Positions 27,586-36,953 of a stretch of 64,000 bases of DNA are shown here, piece after piece. Each line of letters starts with the position of its first letter. Position 1 is the stretch's first letter. The notes under the pieces were generated by a model, which did no database searches, was not told the origin of the DNA, and saw only the letters and a program-made list of their open reading frames with translations. The stretch covers positions 62,001-126,000 of the forward strand of contig JAUXNX010000003.1 of NCBI GenBank assembly GCA_030682575.1. Reading direction: 5' to 3'. The position numbers were made by a program, and so were the translations under genes. This DNA is from Gammaproteobacteria bacterium (lineage in GTDB: Bacteria; Pseudomonadota; Gammaproteobacteria; Pseudomonadales; Pseudohongiellaceae).

Positions 27586-28524
27586 ATGACCCGTGTTGCC
27601 ATTCTCAGCTACAACTACACCGCTTTCTTCGAGCTGGGCTGCGCCGTGGAGCTGTTCGCCCTGCCACGGCCGGAGTTTGACAACTGGTACCAGACAGAGG
27701 TCATCAGCTTCGAATCAGGTCCGCTGACCGTCACCGGCGGCATGCAGATTCTGCCCAGGGTCGTTACCTCACTGGATGATTACGACATGCTGGTGATTCC
27801 GAGCTGGTCGTCTTCGCAGCCGGAGGTGCCGGAGGTGTTGCAGCGCGAGGTGGTCAACCTGCGCGCACGGGGCGGCCGCTTGCTGTCGTTCTGTTCGGGC
27901 TCATTCCTGCTGGCCGAAATCGGCCTGCTCGACGGACTGCAGGCCACTACTCACTGGCGCTACGCGGAGAAGTTCAAGGCACGCTATCCGCGTGTGTCCT
28001 ACGTGGAAGATGTGCTCTATGTCTACGACGGACGCATCGGTTGCTCGGCCGGCAGCGCGGCGGGAATTGATCTGGGCATTGAGGTGATCCGGGGAGACTT
28101 CGGTTACGAGGTAGCGAATCAGGTGGCAAGACGTCTGGTGATTGCTGCGCACCGCAGCGGCGGGCAGGCACAGTTCGTGGAGACACCCATCATCGAGAAG
28201 CCGAATCAATTTGCAGCAGCGCTGGATTGGGCCATTGCCAATCTGGACAAGCCAATCGACATCGACCAGCTCGCCGAGCGTGCCCGCATGGCACGGCGCA
28301 CGTTCGATCGGCGCTTCCGCGCCTCACTGGGGATGACGCCCAAGGACTGGCTCACACGGCAGCGTCTGCAGATGGCGCGGGGTTTGTTGGAGTCCAGCAA
28401 TCACCCCATGGACGTGATTGCTGGCAAATGCGGCTTCGACAACGCGATGACGATGCGGCACCACTTTCGCAGATTGATGCAGCTGTCGCCTGGGCAGTTC
28501 AGGGAACAGTTCGGCAGAAATTAA
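27586..28524 (+). CDS. AraC-family regulator with DJ-1/PfpI domain (GlxA-like)
   Basis: 312 residues. The N-terminal DJ-1/PfpI-like domain has VAILSYNYTAFFELGCAVEL and the nucleophile-elbow-like SFCSGSFLLAEIGLLDG; the C-terminal AraC domain has two helix-turn-helix units (IDIDQLAERARMARRTFDRR and DVIAGKCGFDNAMTMRHHFR). GlxA-type proteins are activators of catabolic genes. Start at ATG 27586; no strong ribosome site. Divergent from the rhodanese gene, a candidate target. Confidence 0.88.
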   Translation: MTRVAILSYNYTAFFELGCAVELFALPRPEFDNWYQTEVISFESGPLTVTGGMQILPRVVTSLDDYDMLVIPSWSSSQPEVPEVLQREVVNLRARGGRLLSFCSGSFLLAEIGLLDGLQATTHWRYAEKFKARYPRVSYVEDVLYVYDGRIGCSAGSAAGIDLGIEVIRGDFGYEVANQVARRLVIAAHRSGGQAQFVETPIIEKPNQFAAALDWAIANLDKPIDIDQLAERARMARRTFDRRFRASLGMTPKDWLTRQRLQMARGLLESSNHPMDVIAGKCGFDNAMTMRHHFRRLMQLSPGQFREQFGRN

Positions 28525-28531
28525 ACTGGGC

Positions 28532-28939
28532 TCAGGCCTGAACGCTGCGCTTTGCGGCGCTGGCCAGCAGACGCTCGCGGGACACAATTACGCGCTTGTG
28601 CAGGCCACGGCCGATCTCGCCTGAAGGGTCACGTGCCACAACATCGAAGACGTAGTACCTTCCTTCCATGCCTTTGAAGAATCCTTCTGCCGTGACAGTG
28701 ACGCCCCGTGCCGTCGGTGCGAAATGCGTGACATCGACGGTCACTCCCACTGAGATCTCCCCTTCTGTCAGAAGCGGGTGAAGCGCGCGCGAGGAGGCCA
28801 ACTCCATCAGGGCAATCATGCTTGCGGTGGCGAAGACCTCGGGAAACCCGTCGCCTTCCTCCTGATTCAATGCCGAGGCCAGGTGTTGATCAAGCACCTT
28901 CAATTCTGCCCTGCCAATCGTGCCAATCTCGATGCTCAT
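28532..28939 (-). CDS. Fluoroacetyl-CoA-thioesterase-like hotdog protein
   Basis: 135-residue single hotdog domain resembling FlK: VFATASMIALMELASSRALH (Glu within the helix), SVGVTVDVTHFAPTARGVTV (His), then FDVVARDPSGEIGRGLHKRV. The real substrate is probably a general acyl-CoA. It starts at ATG 28939 behind GGAGAA; an upstream ATG at 29029 has no such site. Convergent with the AraC gene. Confidence 0.75.
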   Translation of the reverse strand: MSIEIGTIGRAELKVLDQHLASALNQEEGDGFPEVFATASMIALMELASSRALHPLLTEGEISVGVTVDVTHFAPTARGVTVTAEGFFKGMEGRYYVFDVVARDPSGEIGRGLHKRVIVSRERLLASAAKRSVQA

Positions 28940-29029
28940 GATGTTTTCTCCAGTTGCGTGTACGGCCCCATTGCGCGCGAACGCAGACTGCATGGGGCCG
29001 GTAGATTGGCAAGGAGTGTAGCACGGCAC

Positions 29030-30721
29030 TCAGACAAAACTCAGTATCAGATACACCGCCAGCAGAATGGTCACCCACTTCACCATGCTGCCAACCGGAT
29101 GCGTACTGGCGAGAAAGCCCTGCGGTCCCAGTTGTCTGGCCAGCACTGGCGAAAGCAACGCGATCCTGTCCACGAACGCAGAGTTGAGCGCACCGATGCT
29201 GCCCATGCGCGCGAATACGCCGCGCAACAGCGTCGGGCAAAGGCGACGATACACCCACTCCACATCAAGGTTTGTCGAGCGCAGCTCGGGCGGATACATG
29301 CCCCGCAGGTTGAGCCACACGAATGCGAGCGCGGAGAAGAACAACAGCTGTGTCTGCGCCAGCACGTGTGTCGCGTCGTAAGGACTGTAGCCGGTGTCGT
29401 ACGGCAACAGACCATAGAGCACTGAAGGGTACACACCAATGGTTACGCACAGCACGGCGGCGATGAACATCGCCAGCTGCATGTTCAGTGGCGGGTCGGA
29501 CACGCGGATGCCGGAGTCGTGGGCGAAGAATGCGAAATACGGAATCTTGATGCCCGCGTGGTGGAACACGCCCGCCGATGCGAACAACAGCATCAACCAG
29601 ATCCAGTCATAGCCTTCCTCGATCGCGGCACTCATCACCATCGACTTGCTGACGAAACCGCTGAACAGCGGGAACGCCGAGATCGACGCCGCGCCAATGA
29701 TGCAGAAGATCGTCGTGCGCGGCATGGTCTTGTAGAGTCCGCCGAGATCAGAGCCATTGATGCGCCCGGTCATGTGCAGCACCGCGCCCATCGACATGAA
29801 CAGCAACCCCTTGAAGATGATGTCGTTGAAAGCGTGCGACACGGCTCCGTTGATGGACAGCGCGGTGCCGATGCCAATTCCCACCACCATGAAGCCGACC
29901 TGGTTGATGAGGCTGTAGGCGAGCACGCGGCGCAGATCATTCTCGATCACTGCAAAGAAGATAGGAAAACAGGCCATCGTGGCGCCGACATAAACCAGCA
30001 GCTCCGTTCCAGGATAAGCGCGCGCCAGACAGTACACGGCGACCTTGGTGGTAAATGCGCTGAGAAATACGGTGCCGGTTGGAGTTGCTTCCGGATATGC
30101 ATCGGTGAGCCAGTTGTGCAGAAAGGGAAACGCACACTTCACACCAAACGCGAACAGGATCAGCCAACCAGCCACGCTGCCAGTGCCGATCTGTGCAAAA
30201 TCCAGAGACCCGGTTGCAGAAGCGTGAAACAGAATGCCGACCAGCAGCACAACCCCGGAGAGCACCTGAATGATCAGGTAACGAAGCCCCGCATAATAGG
30301 AGCGCGTCGTGCGCCTTGCCCAGACGAGAAACACCGAGGTCAGTGCGAGCAATTCCCAGAACACGAACAGCGTCAGCAGGTCTCCTGCGAACACCGCGCC
30401 AAGTGCGCTGCCCGCGTAAAGAAGACCGGCGAGTTGCTGCACAGTGTCGCGCACATGCAGCGCATACAGAATCGCGATGAACGCGGCAATGTGAAAGGCG
30501 AAGCCGAAAATCAGGCTGAGTTTGTCGACGCGATACGGCACCAGTTCATAGCCCAGAAACGCCAGCTGCAAGTGCGCGCCTTCGGGCACAGTCAGCAGAT
30601 GCAATCCGCCAAGCACCGGCGCAATCAGCATGATCGCATTGCGCACATTGCCGCGCGTCAACAGCGCGAGTACTGCCGCGATGAAGAACGGCACGAAGGG
30701 AGGCAGCTCAGTGGCCCACAT
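29030..30721 (-). CDS. mrpD: Mrp-type antiporter subunit D-like membrane protein (third copy)
   Basis: 563 residues with about 14 hydrophobic helices of the NuoL/M/N (proton-translocating NADH-quinone oxidoreductase) family. Landmarks are LLTLFVFWELLALTSVFLVW with the conserved Glu of helix 5, FGVKCAFPFLHNWLTDAYPE with the helix 7 Lys, and HAFNDIIFKGLLFMSMGAVL. It is the last gene of the antiporter operon and overlaps the small upstream gene by 14 nt. It is longer than the two other D-like subunits because of an extended C-terminal tail. Confidence 0.85.
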   Translation of the reverse strand: MWATELPPFVPFFIAAVLALLTRGNVRNAIMLIAPVLGGLHLLTVPEGAHLQLAFLGYELVPYRVDKLSLIFGFAFHIAAFIAILYALHVRDTVQQLAGLLYAGSALGAVFAGDLLTLFVFWELLALTSVFLVWARRTTRSYYAGLRYLIIQVLSGVVLLVGILFHASATGSLDFAQIGTGSVAGWLILFAFGVKCAFPFLHNWLTDAYPEATPTGTVFLSAFTTKVAVYCLARAYPGTELLVYVGATMACFPIFFAVIENDLRRVLAYSLINQVGFMVVGIGIGTALSINGAVSHAFNDIIFKGLLFMSMGAVLHMTGRINGSDLGGLYKTMPRTTIFCIIGAASISAFPLFSGFVSKSMVMSAAIEEGYDWIWLMLLFASAGVFHHAGIKIPYFAFFAHDSGIRVSDPPLNMQLAMFIAAVLCVTIGVYPSVLYGLLPYDTGYSPYDATHVLAQTQLLFFSALAFVWLNLRGMYPPELRSTNLDVEWVYRRLCPTLLRGVFARMGSIGALNSAFVDRIALLSPVLARQLGPQGFLASTHPVGSMVKWVTILLAVYLILSFV

Positions 30722-31031
30722 GATGATCCTCCTCGCCTGTCATGCTGTTACTGACGGACTCATCAAGGCGACGCTGCTCTTCGCGGTCGTAATAGTCTTC
30801 GTCACGCATCAGGAACGTGCGCATCCATTTGGCGATCACCACCAGTACTACACAGCCGACGAAACCATACATCGGATAGAACGCCCACAGGTTTTCCCAC
30901 GAGTGATACGTGTAGCGGTTGATCACAAAATCCAATACGACCAGAATCGCGCAGCATGCGTAAAACACGTTCATCAGACGTTTGACATTGGCGGGCTTGT
31001 CGAAGAAATAGGTTTTTTCCGAATTCATCAT
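30708..31031 (-). CDS. Small two-helix membrane protein of the antiporter operon
   Basis: 107 residues. Two hydrophobic helices (LMNVFYACCAILVVLDFVIN and MYGFVGCVVLVVIAKWMRTF) are followed by a charged cytosolic tail (MRDEDYYDREEQRRLDES). It starts with tandem ATGs at 31031/31028 behind GGAGA. It lies between two subunit D genes and overlaps the last one. I do not recognise it as one of the canonical A-G subunits; it is likely an accessory or assembly subunit. Confidence 0.75.
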   Translation of the reverse strand: MMNSEKTYFFDKPANVKRLMNVFYACCAILVVLDFVINRYTYHSWENLWAFYPMYGFVGCVVLVVIAKWMRTFLMRDEDYYDREEQRRLDESVSNSMTGEEDHHVGH

Positions 31032-31041
31032 GATTCTCCGA

Positions 31042-32514
31042 TTACTCCAGAATGGCCGAAGCAAGTTCGTACAGTGGCTGCGGATAGACGAACAGCACGA
31101 CACACATCAAGGCGGTGACCGATATCGCCAGCAGGGAAGGCAGCGGCGCTTCGTGCAACTTCGGCCTGTTCTCTCCATCAACAGGAACGGGGAAGAACGC
31201 CATGATCGGAATCGGCATCAGGTAAGCGATGTTCAGCAATGAGCTGAGCATCAACACACCCATGATGACGAGCTGACCGGAATCCAGTGCGCCGGTCAAC
31301 AAGTACCACTTGCTCCACGTGCCACCACCGGGCGGTAAACCAATGATGCTGAGGGTGCCGATCAGGAATGCGATCATCGTCACTGGCATCTGCCAGCCAA
31401 TGCCGCGCAGCTCACTCACGCGGGTCTTGTGCAGCGTGACAAGAATCGCACCGGCACAGAAGAACAGCGTGATCTTGCCGAACGCATGCATGGCGATATG
31501 CATTGCACCACCGAGCAATCCCGCTTCCGACGCCAGCAACATGCCAGCAGTGATGTAGCTGAGCTGACTCACGGTGGAGTAGGCCAACCGCTTCTTCAAA
31601 TTGTCTTGGCGCATCGCGATCAGTGACGCGATCAACACGGAGGCACCTGCGAGATACAGCAGCCACTGTGTGGTGGGCAACACGCTGAGGAAGTCCAATC
31701 CGAAGATGAACGCACCCAGCTTGAGCAGCGTGAACACCCCCGCCTTTACCACTGCCACCGCATGCAGCAACGCACTCACCGGCGTAGGCGCCACCATCGC
31801 GGCAGGCAGCCAGCGATGAAACGGCATGATCGCTGCCTTGCCGACACCGAACACAAACAACACCAACAGTCCCCCTGCGATCACGGGTGAAGTGCCAGCC
31901 GGGAACACACCACCTGGCGTGAACTCCAGAGATCCGGCCACGGCAAAGGTGCCAAGTATCGCGAACAGAAAGAACAGGATCGACGTGCTGAGCAGAATGC
32001 CAAGATACGTGCGGCCGCCACGCTTTGCTTCTTCAGTTCCTGCGTGAGTCACCAGCGGATAAGTCGAAAGCGTCAACACCTCGTAGAATATGAACAGTGT
32101 GAACAGATTCGCTGAGAACGCGATGGCGAACACACTCGCAATTGCCACTGCGAAGCAGGCATAGAAGCGCGTCTGATTCTTCTCGTGATGGCTGCGCATG
32201 TAACCGATGGCATAGACAATTGTCACCAGCCAGAGAAAGCCCGCTACCAGAGCGAACAACATGCCGAGCGCTTCCAGACGGAACGCAATCGAAAGACCCG
32301 GCAGCATTTCAATCCAGGTAACGGCAATCTGCCCGCCAGACTTGAAGCTGCCATACAGACTCAGCACCAGCACCAGGACGATCAGGCTCGCACCGATCGA
32401 TACACCCTCACGCAGGTTCGGGAAGCGATCTGCGGCGAAGATGCCGACCACTGCCAATGCGGGGATCAGCATGATCAGTTGCAACACCAGTTCGGGAGCA
32501 AACCAATTGTTCAT
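31042..32514 (-). CDS. mrpD: Mrp-type antiporter subunit D-like membrane protein (second copy)
   Basis: 490-residue NuoN/M-like subunit. Conserved pieces are NLFTLFIFYEVLTLSTYPLV (Glu), FGVGKAAIMPFHRWLPAAMV (Lys) and IAMHAFGKITLFFCAGAIL. Its start overlaps the end of the next D gene by 4 nt. Family members form the ion path of multisubunit Na+/H+ antiporters and of complex I. Confidence 0.87.
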   Translation of the reverse strand: MNNWFAPELVLQLIMLIPALAVVGIFAADRFPNLREGVSIGASLIVLVLVLSLYGSFKSGGQIAVTWIEMLPGLSIAFRLEALGMLFALVAGFLWLVTIVYAIGYMRSHHEKNQTRFYACFAVAIASVFAIAFSANLFTLFIFYEVLTLSTYPLVTHAGTEEAKRGGRTYLGILLSTSILFFLFAILGTFAVAGSLEFTPGGVFPAGTSPVIAGGLLVLFVFGVGKAAIMPFHRWLPAAMVAPTPVSALLHAVAVVKAGVFTLLKLGAFIFGLDFLSVLPTTQWLLYLAGASVLIASLIAMRQDNLKKRLAYSTVSQLSYITAGMLLASEAGLLGGAMHIAMHAFGKITLFFCAGAILVTLHKTRVSELRGIGWQMPVTMIAFLIGTLSIIGLPPGGGTWSKWYLLTGALDSGQLVIMGVLMLSSLLNIAYLMPIPIMAFFPVPVDGENRPKLHEAPLPSLLAISVTALMCVVLFVYPQPLYELASAILE

Positions 32515-34001
32515 GGCGCACCTCCGAACAGGCTCGCAGCCGCAAGCTGCGACACACCTACGGTCAATTCAGTATTGATGCCGAAGTACAGATTCGCGAG
32601 CACCAGCATCCACATCGGCAACAGCAGACCGAGCGGGGCTTCCTGCACATCAGGTGTGGTGGCTGACACGGGCTTGAAGTAAGCAACCTCGATGATCTTC
32701 CAGATGTAGATCACCGACAGCAGCGAACCGATGAGAATGAGCGCAGCCACCGGCCACCAGCCATTCTCCAGCGCCGCTGATACCAGATACCACTTGCTGA
32801 CAAAACCCACCGTCAGCGGCACACCGATCAGGCTCAAACCGCCGATCAGGAACGCCGCCATCGTCCAGGGCATGCGCGACGCCAGCCCGTGCATCTGGTC
32901 GAGCTGCGCGATGCCAAGTCGATACACGACTGCAGCAAGCGAGAGGAACAGCGCTCCCTTCATCAGCCCGTGATTGAGCATGTGCAGAAGCGTCGCCATC
33001 ACGCCGGTTTCATTCGCAAAGCTGATGCCGAGAATCAGATAACCAATCTGCGCGACGCTGGAGTAGGCAAGCAGACGCTTCAGATTGGTCTGATAGATGG
33101 CAACGATCGATGCCGCAAAGATGCCAAGCAACCCCAGCACCAGCAGGATTTCCTGCAATGGCAGATGACTGAACGAAAATTCATAACCGAATACACTGAA
33201 GACGAATCGCAGCAACACGTACACGGCCACCTTGGTCGCTGTTGCAGCAAGAAATGCCGTGACTACCGAGGGTGCAAACGCATAGGCATTCGGTAACCAT
33301 AAATGCAGTGGGAACAGCGCAAGCTTCAGACACACTCCCACCATGAAGAATGCGAACGCAGTGAATACCGTTCTGCTCGATGACACTTCCGGCAAACGCT
33401 GCGCCAGGTCAGCCATGTTCAGCGTGCCAGTCATCACATACATCAGCCCAATGCCGATGAGGATGAATGTCGCTCCGATGGTGCCCGCGATCAAATACTG
33501 GTAAGACGCCCACAGCGCGCGACGATCCTTGCCCAGCGCAATCAGTGTGTATGCAGAGAGTGACGAGATCTCCAGGAACACGAACACATTGAAAGCGTCG
33601 CCGGTGGAAAGAATGCCAAGCAGTCCCGCAGTGCACAGCAGCCATGCAATGTAGAACATGGTGTGGCGATCTGCGGGAATTTCATTCTCGATGCTGGTCC
33701 GCGCTGCCAGCAAGGCAATCGCGCTGATGCCGGACACCAGCATCAACAGCGGCGCATTCAGCAGATCAACACGATACTCGATGCCCCAGGGTGCTTCCCA
33801 GCCTCCCAGCGCATAACTGATCGCGCCGCCAGCGATCACCTGATACAACAGCGCAACACTGATGGCAAACGCCACCAGCATGGCAAGCACGGCAAACCCC
33901 CACGCCAACCCGCGCTGGCGCAGCAACAGGCAGGCAGGCGCTGCCATCAGCGGCACCACAACCTGCAGTACCGGAAAATGTATGGAAAGATTCGCTAGCA
34001 T
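32511..34001 (-). CDS. mrpD: Mrp-type antiporter subunit D-like membrane protein (first copy)
   Basis: 496 residues, NuoM/N family, closest in position to classical MrpD because it directly follows subunit C. Marks are FNVFVFLEISSLSAYTLIAL with the helix 5 Glu, CLKLALFPLHLWLPNAYAFA with the Lys, LHMLNHGLMKGALFLSLAAV, and PLTVGFVSKWYLV. It overlaps mrpC by 7 nt at its start and the next D gene by 4 nt at its end. Confidence 0.9.
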   Translation of the reverse strand: MLANLSIHFPVLQVVVPLMAAPACLLLRQRGLAWGFAVLAMLVAFAISVALLYQVIAGGAISYALGGWEAPWGIEYRVDLLNAPLLMLVSGISAIALLAARTSIENEIPADRHTMFYIAWLLCTAGLLGILSTGDAFNVFVFLEISSLSAYTLIALGKDRRALWASYQYLIAGTIGATFILIGIGLMYVMTGTLNMADLAQRLPEVSSSRTVFTAFAFFMVGVCLKLALFPLHLWLPNAYAFAPSVVTAFLAATATKVAVYVLLRFVFSVFGYEFSFSHLPLQEILLVLGLLGIFAASIVAIYQTNLKRLLAYSSVAQIGYLILGISFANETGVMATLLHMLNHGLMKGALFLSLAAVVYRLGIAQLDQMHGLASRMPWTMAAFLIGGLSLIGVPLTVGFVSKWYLVSAALENGWWPVAALILIGSLLSVIYIWKIIEVAYFKPVSATTPDVQEAPLGLLLPMWMLVLANLYFGINTELTVGVSQLAAASLFGGAP

Positions 34002-34348
34002 GACTCGTCCTTGGCGTGGATCTCATCTTCCTCCACCGTGCCGTAGCTTTCCTTGATGCGCACCACCAGCGCAAGGCCAAGTGCCGTCGTTGCAATACCC
34101 ACCACAATCGCGGTGAGAATCAGAACGTGAGGCAATGGATTCGAATACAGCGTTACGCCTTCGATCAGAATGGGAGCTGTGGCCCCCTCTATCTTGCCAA
34201 GGCTGATGTACATGATGAAAACTGAAGTCTGAAAAAGGGTCAAACCAATCAGTTTCTTCACAAGATTGCCTTGGGCAATGACGATATAGAATCCGATCAT
34301 CATCAACAGCATGACTACCCAATAATTGAACAGGCCAAATTCGCTCAT
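33995..34348 (-). CDS. mrpC: Mrp-type antiporter subunit C (NuoK-like)
   Basis: 117 residues, three transmembrane helices, with the NuoK-like pattern GLTLFQTSVFIMYISLGKIE and PLPHVLILTAIVVGIATTAL. Translational coupling on both sides (shares a base with the stop of mrpB and overlaps mrpD). Small hydrophobic subunit of the antiporter core. Confidence 0.9.
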   Translation of the reverse strand: MSEFGLFNYWVVMLLMMIGFYIVIAQGNLVKKLIGLTLFQTSVFIMYISLGKIEGATAPILIEGVTLYSNPLPHVLILTAIVVGIATTALGLALVVRIKESYGTVEEDEIHAKDESC

Positions 34349-35346
34349 CAGTCCTTTTCCCCCTCAATCTGGTTACGTCCGGAGAACGCGAAGAAGATGA
34401 TGATCATCACCGTGGTGACAGTGATACCAACGCCAAGTTCGATTGCAAGTATGCCCAGATGCTGTCCATGAACGGCATCGGCTGAAAGAGCGCTATAGTC
34501 CAGAAAGTTTTTCCCGTTCATGAGCGACACAATACCCACGCTGCCATAGAGTAGTACGCCCAGCGCAGCAAGAATCTGCACAACAACGTGGTTCACTACC
34601 TTGCGTGCTTCGCTCAGACCGAAAAGCATCGAGTAAAGAAAGAATGCAGAAGCGAAGATCACACCGGCCTGAAAACCACCGCCTGGGCCGTACTCGCCAT
34701 GAAACTGCACGTATAGCCCGAACAACAGAATCAACGGAATGAGCATCTTCGCGACAATGCGCAATACCATGTGTTCGTGCATTGATGCTGTGGGCGTCTG
34801 TGTACGCGGCGTCGGTTTCTCCGCACGCATCAGCAATGCCAGCACACCAATACCTGCTGTGAAGATCACTACCACTTCACCAAAGGTGTCGAAGCCGCGA
34901 TAGCTCGCGAGCACGGAAGTCACTGCATTGGGAATGCCGATCTCAGCGTAGGAATCATTCAAATAGCGCGGCGCGACATGCTCGTGCACCGGCGCCGCAG
35001 CAGTACCAAACGCGGGCATATCGAGTGTGCCGTAGATCAACAGCGCACCAGTCAATGCCACCAGAACCAGTGCAAGACGCGGCCGGTAGTTACCGGATAT
35101 CTTCTCGAAGCGTCCTGTCATTGCCAGCGTAGTCAGCATCAACAGCGTTGAAATGCCTGCGCCTACAGATGCTTCAGTGAACGCAACATCCACCGCGTCC
35201 ATCATCACAAAGAAGCTGGCAGAGAGAAGCCCGTAGATGCCTGCAAGCATCGCTGCCGCAAACAGATCCTTGATGCGCACAATGGCGATCGCAGTCACGA
35301 CCAGCAAACTCAGGAGCACCATATTGATGACAGTTTCCATGTTCAT
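34348..35346 (-). CDS. mrpB: Mrp-type antiporter subunit B with fused MbhD/DUF4040 domain
   Basis: 332 residues. The N-terminal half (VRIKDLFAAAMLAGIYGLLS, VDVAFTEASVGAGISTLLML) is an MbhD/DUF4040 unit, which in Bacillus-type operons is the C-terminal part of subunit A. The C-terminal half (FHGEYGPGGGFQAGVIFASA, LGILAIELGVGITVTTVMII) is a MnhB domain. No long subunit A gene is present, so this is the group-2 type of operon in which A is split and its large part is replaced by D-like proteins. Confidence 0.87.
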   Translation of the reverse strand: MNMETVINMVLLSLLVVTAIAIVRIKDLFAAAMLAGIYGLLSASFFVMMDAVDVAFTEASVGAGISTLLMLTTLAMTGRFEKISGNYRPRLALVLVALTGALLIYGTLDMPAFGTAAAPVHEHVAPRYLNDSYAEIGIPNAVTSVLASYRGFDTFGEVVVIFTAGIGVLALLMRAEKPTPRTQTPTASMHEHMVLRIVAKMLIPLILLFGLYVQFHGEYGPGGGFQAGVIFASAFFLYSMLFGLSEARKVVNHVVVQILAALGVLLYGSVGIVSLMNGKNFLDYSALSADAVHGQHLGILAIELGVGITVTTVMIIIFFAFSGRNQIEGEKD

Positions 35347-35696
35347 GCTTCGGCCTCCGACTGCTGCCCTGCCTTGTTCGATCCGCGTGCAATTTTCAAC
35401 TGCGGTTTCAGCCCGCCGTGCAACGCCGCCTTCGCCAATGCGTGACTGGCGGTTGGGCTAGTCAGCAGAACGAAAACCAACACCATGACCAGCTTGACCT
35501 GCACCATCCAGGCATCTGTCTGTAATAGAAGGCCCAGTATGATCAACGCAGTTGCAAGCGTATCCGTCACACTCGCGGCGTGCATGCGCGTGAAGAAATC
35601 AGGAAATCGCAGAAGGCCAACCGCACCGGATATGCAGAGGAATCCGCCCAGAACCAGGAAGGTCCAGCTTATGTATGTCGTGAGGATTGTCATCAC
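35343..35696 (-). CDS. mrpG: Mrp-type antiporter subunit G
   Basis: 117 residues with the family motif GLLRFPDFFTRMHAASVTDT and three transmembrane helices. The tail is basic (KAALHGGLKPQLKIARGSNK). Overlaps mrpF and mrpB by 4 nt each. Confidence 0.92.
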   Translation of the reverse strand: MMTILTTYISWTFLVLGGFLCISGAVGLLRFPDFFTRMHAASVTDTLATALIILGLLLQTDAWMVQVKLVMVLVFVLLTSPTASHALAKAALHGGLKPQLKIARGSNKAGQQSEAEA

Positions 35697-35977
35697 CGTT
35701 CCTTGATTGTCTCGTCAGCCGATTCGCTTTCAGCGGCATACTCAAAAAAACGCAGAATGCCGATCACGGTGATGAAGTTCATGAGTGCATATACCATGAC
35801 TATGTCCAGGAACTCCGGACGGCCCATCAGAAATCCGACTATGGCAATCAGCAGCACCGTCTTGGTACCAAACACGTTGACAGCCAAAATGCGATCGTAA
35901 AGCGTCGGGCCCGCAAAAGCGCGGGCCAGCGCCAGAATCATGGCTACAAGAACTGCTGCCGCAGCGACGGTGAACAT
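35693..35977 (-). CDS. mrpF: Mrp-type antiporter subunit F
   Basis: 94 residues, three helices. Family marks are ARAFAGPTLYDRILAVNVFG and MGRPEFLDIVMVYALMNFIT. Located between mrpE and mrpG as usual. Only 2 nt separate it from mrpE. Confidence 0.92.
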   Translation of the reverse strand: MFTVAAAAVLVAMILALARAFAGPTLYDRILAVNVFGTKTVLLIAIVGFLMGRPEFLDIVMVYALMNFITVIGILRFFEYAAESESADETIKER

Positions 35978-35979
35978 GA

Positions 35980-36453
35980 TTATCTATCCAGACGTCTGAT
36001 GCGCGCTTCCATCTCACCAGTGTTGAGTGCGTCAATAGAGCTGCTGCTCAACGCATGCACAGTGATCGAATCTCTGCTCACTTCCGTTGTAACAGTGCCA
36101 GGCGTCAGTGTAATGGAGTTTGCGTAGATCACTCTGTTCATATCATTGGTTTGATTGATACGAATGGTCGCCATCGCCGGACTGATACTGCCAGCCCCAC
36201 GCCAGATGCGGGTGACCACGTCAACGTTTGACAGCACCAGCTCCTTGAGTAGCCATAAATAGTAGGCAGGGATACTGGCCGCGAGATGCAACGGTTGAGA
36301 TTCGTCATCCACCACCTTCATACGCCGTGCGATCATGATGACAAGTGCAATGGATACCGCACCCAGCGACAGAATCATTGGCGTGTAGTGGCCAGAGTTC
36401 AGCAACCAGAATATAACCAACAGAATACCTAGACTGAAAGTTTGTATTTTCAC
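35980..36453 (-). CDS. mrpE: Mrp-type antiporter subunit E
   Basis: 157 residues with GTG start at 36453 (GAGAAA upstream). It has two N-terminal transmembrane helices, then the MnhE pattern AYYLWLLKELVLSNVDVVTR and NSITLTPGTVTTEVSRDSIT. First gene of the operon E-F-G-B-C-D-D-small-D, so the promoter should lie in 36454-36564, where no strong box was found. Confidence 0.9.
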   Translation of the reverse strand: MKIQTFSLGILLVIFWLLNSGHYTPMILSLGAVSIALVIMIARRMKVVDDESQPLHLAASIPAYYLWLLKELVLSNVDVVTRIWRGAGSISPAMATIRINQTNDMNRVIYANSITLTPGTVTTEVSRDSITVHALSSSSIDALNTGEMEARIRRLDR

Positions 36454-36564
36454 GATAATTTCTCAATAAAATGCCTTACCGAAACGGCATTCACGAATGG
36501 TTGGTTTATTTGCCTGTTTGTGTCAGGAAGTGTGCATCTTGTTGATTCGAGCACACACCCCTGC

Positions 36565-36789
36565 TCATGACTGGCAGGAACATTCCTGCAAGGATTCAGT
36601 GTCGACACGTTTCAGCAACTCTCCTGCACGCGTTCTCACAGCGCGATCCAGAAAGGTCTCCTGATTCCTGTCACTTGCCGGCCTTTCATCACTCTCAGCA
36701 TCGACTCGGCCATTGAAATACAGGCCGGTCAGCAGCACGATGGCGACCGTCACACACATTGAAGCTGGCAATAATTTGGTCTGCAACAT
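36565..36789 (-). CDS. Small exported protein of unknown function
   Basis: 74 residues; ATG 36789 preceded by AGGAGG. The N-terminus has a hydrophobic segment (ASMCVTVAIVLLTGLYFNG), then a charged region and a Cys-rich end (ECSCQS). It sits between the antiporter operon and the divergent two-component genes, and may belong to their regulon. No family was recognised. A real gene is supported by the strong ribosome site. Confidence 0.5.
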   Translation of the reverse strand: MLQTKLLPASMCVTVAIVLLTGLYFNGRVDAESDERPASDRNQETFLDRAVRTRAGELLKRVDTESLQECSCQS

Positions 36790-36953
36790 AGCAACCTCCT
36801 CTTGAGCTAGCGGCCCAATAATCACACCAAAGATGTGTAAAAGTTTGCCAAATATGCAAATAAGTATGCATGACGCCTGCTTTGCTACTGCATTGTTGGC
36901 GATTGTGTTATGTTCGGTGCTACATACTTTTTTGCAAAAATAGAGGATTTGGC

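Noticed and set aside
29519-30754. 411-residue open frame on the plus strand opposite an antiporter subunit
   Set aside because: Low-complexity His/Gln/Glu/Arg-rich translation typical of antisense to hydrophobic membrane genes; real gene is on the minus strand.
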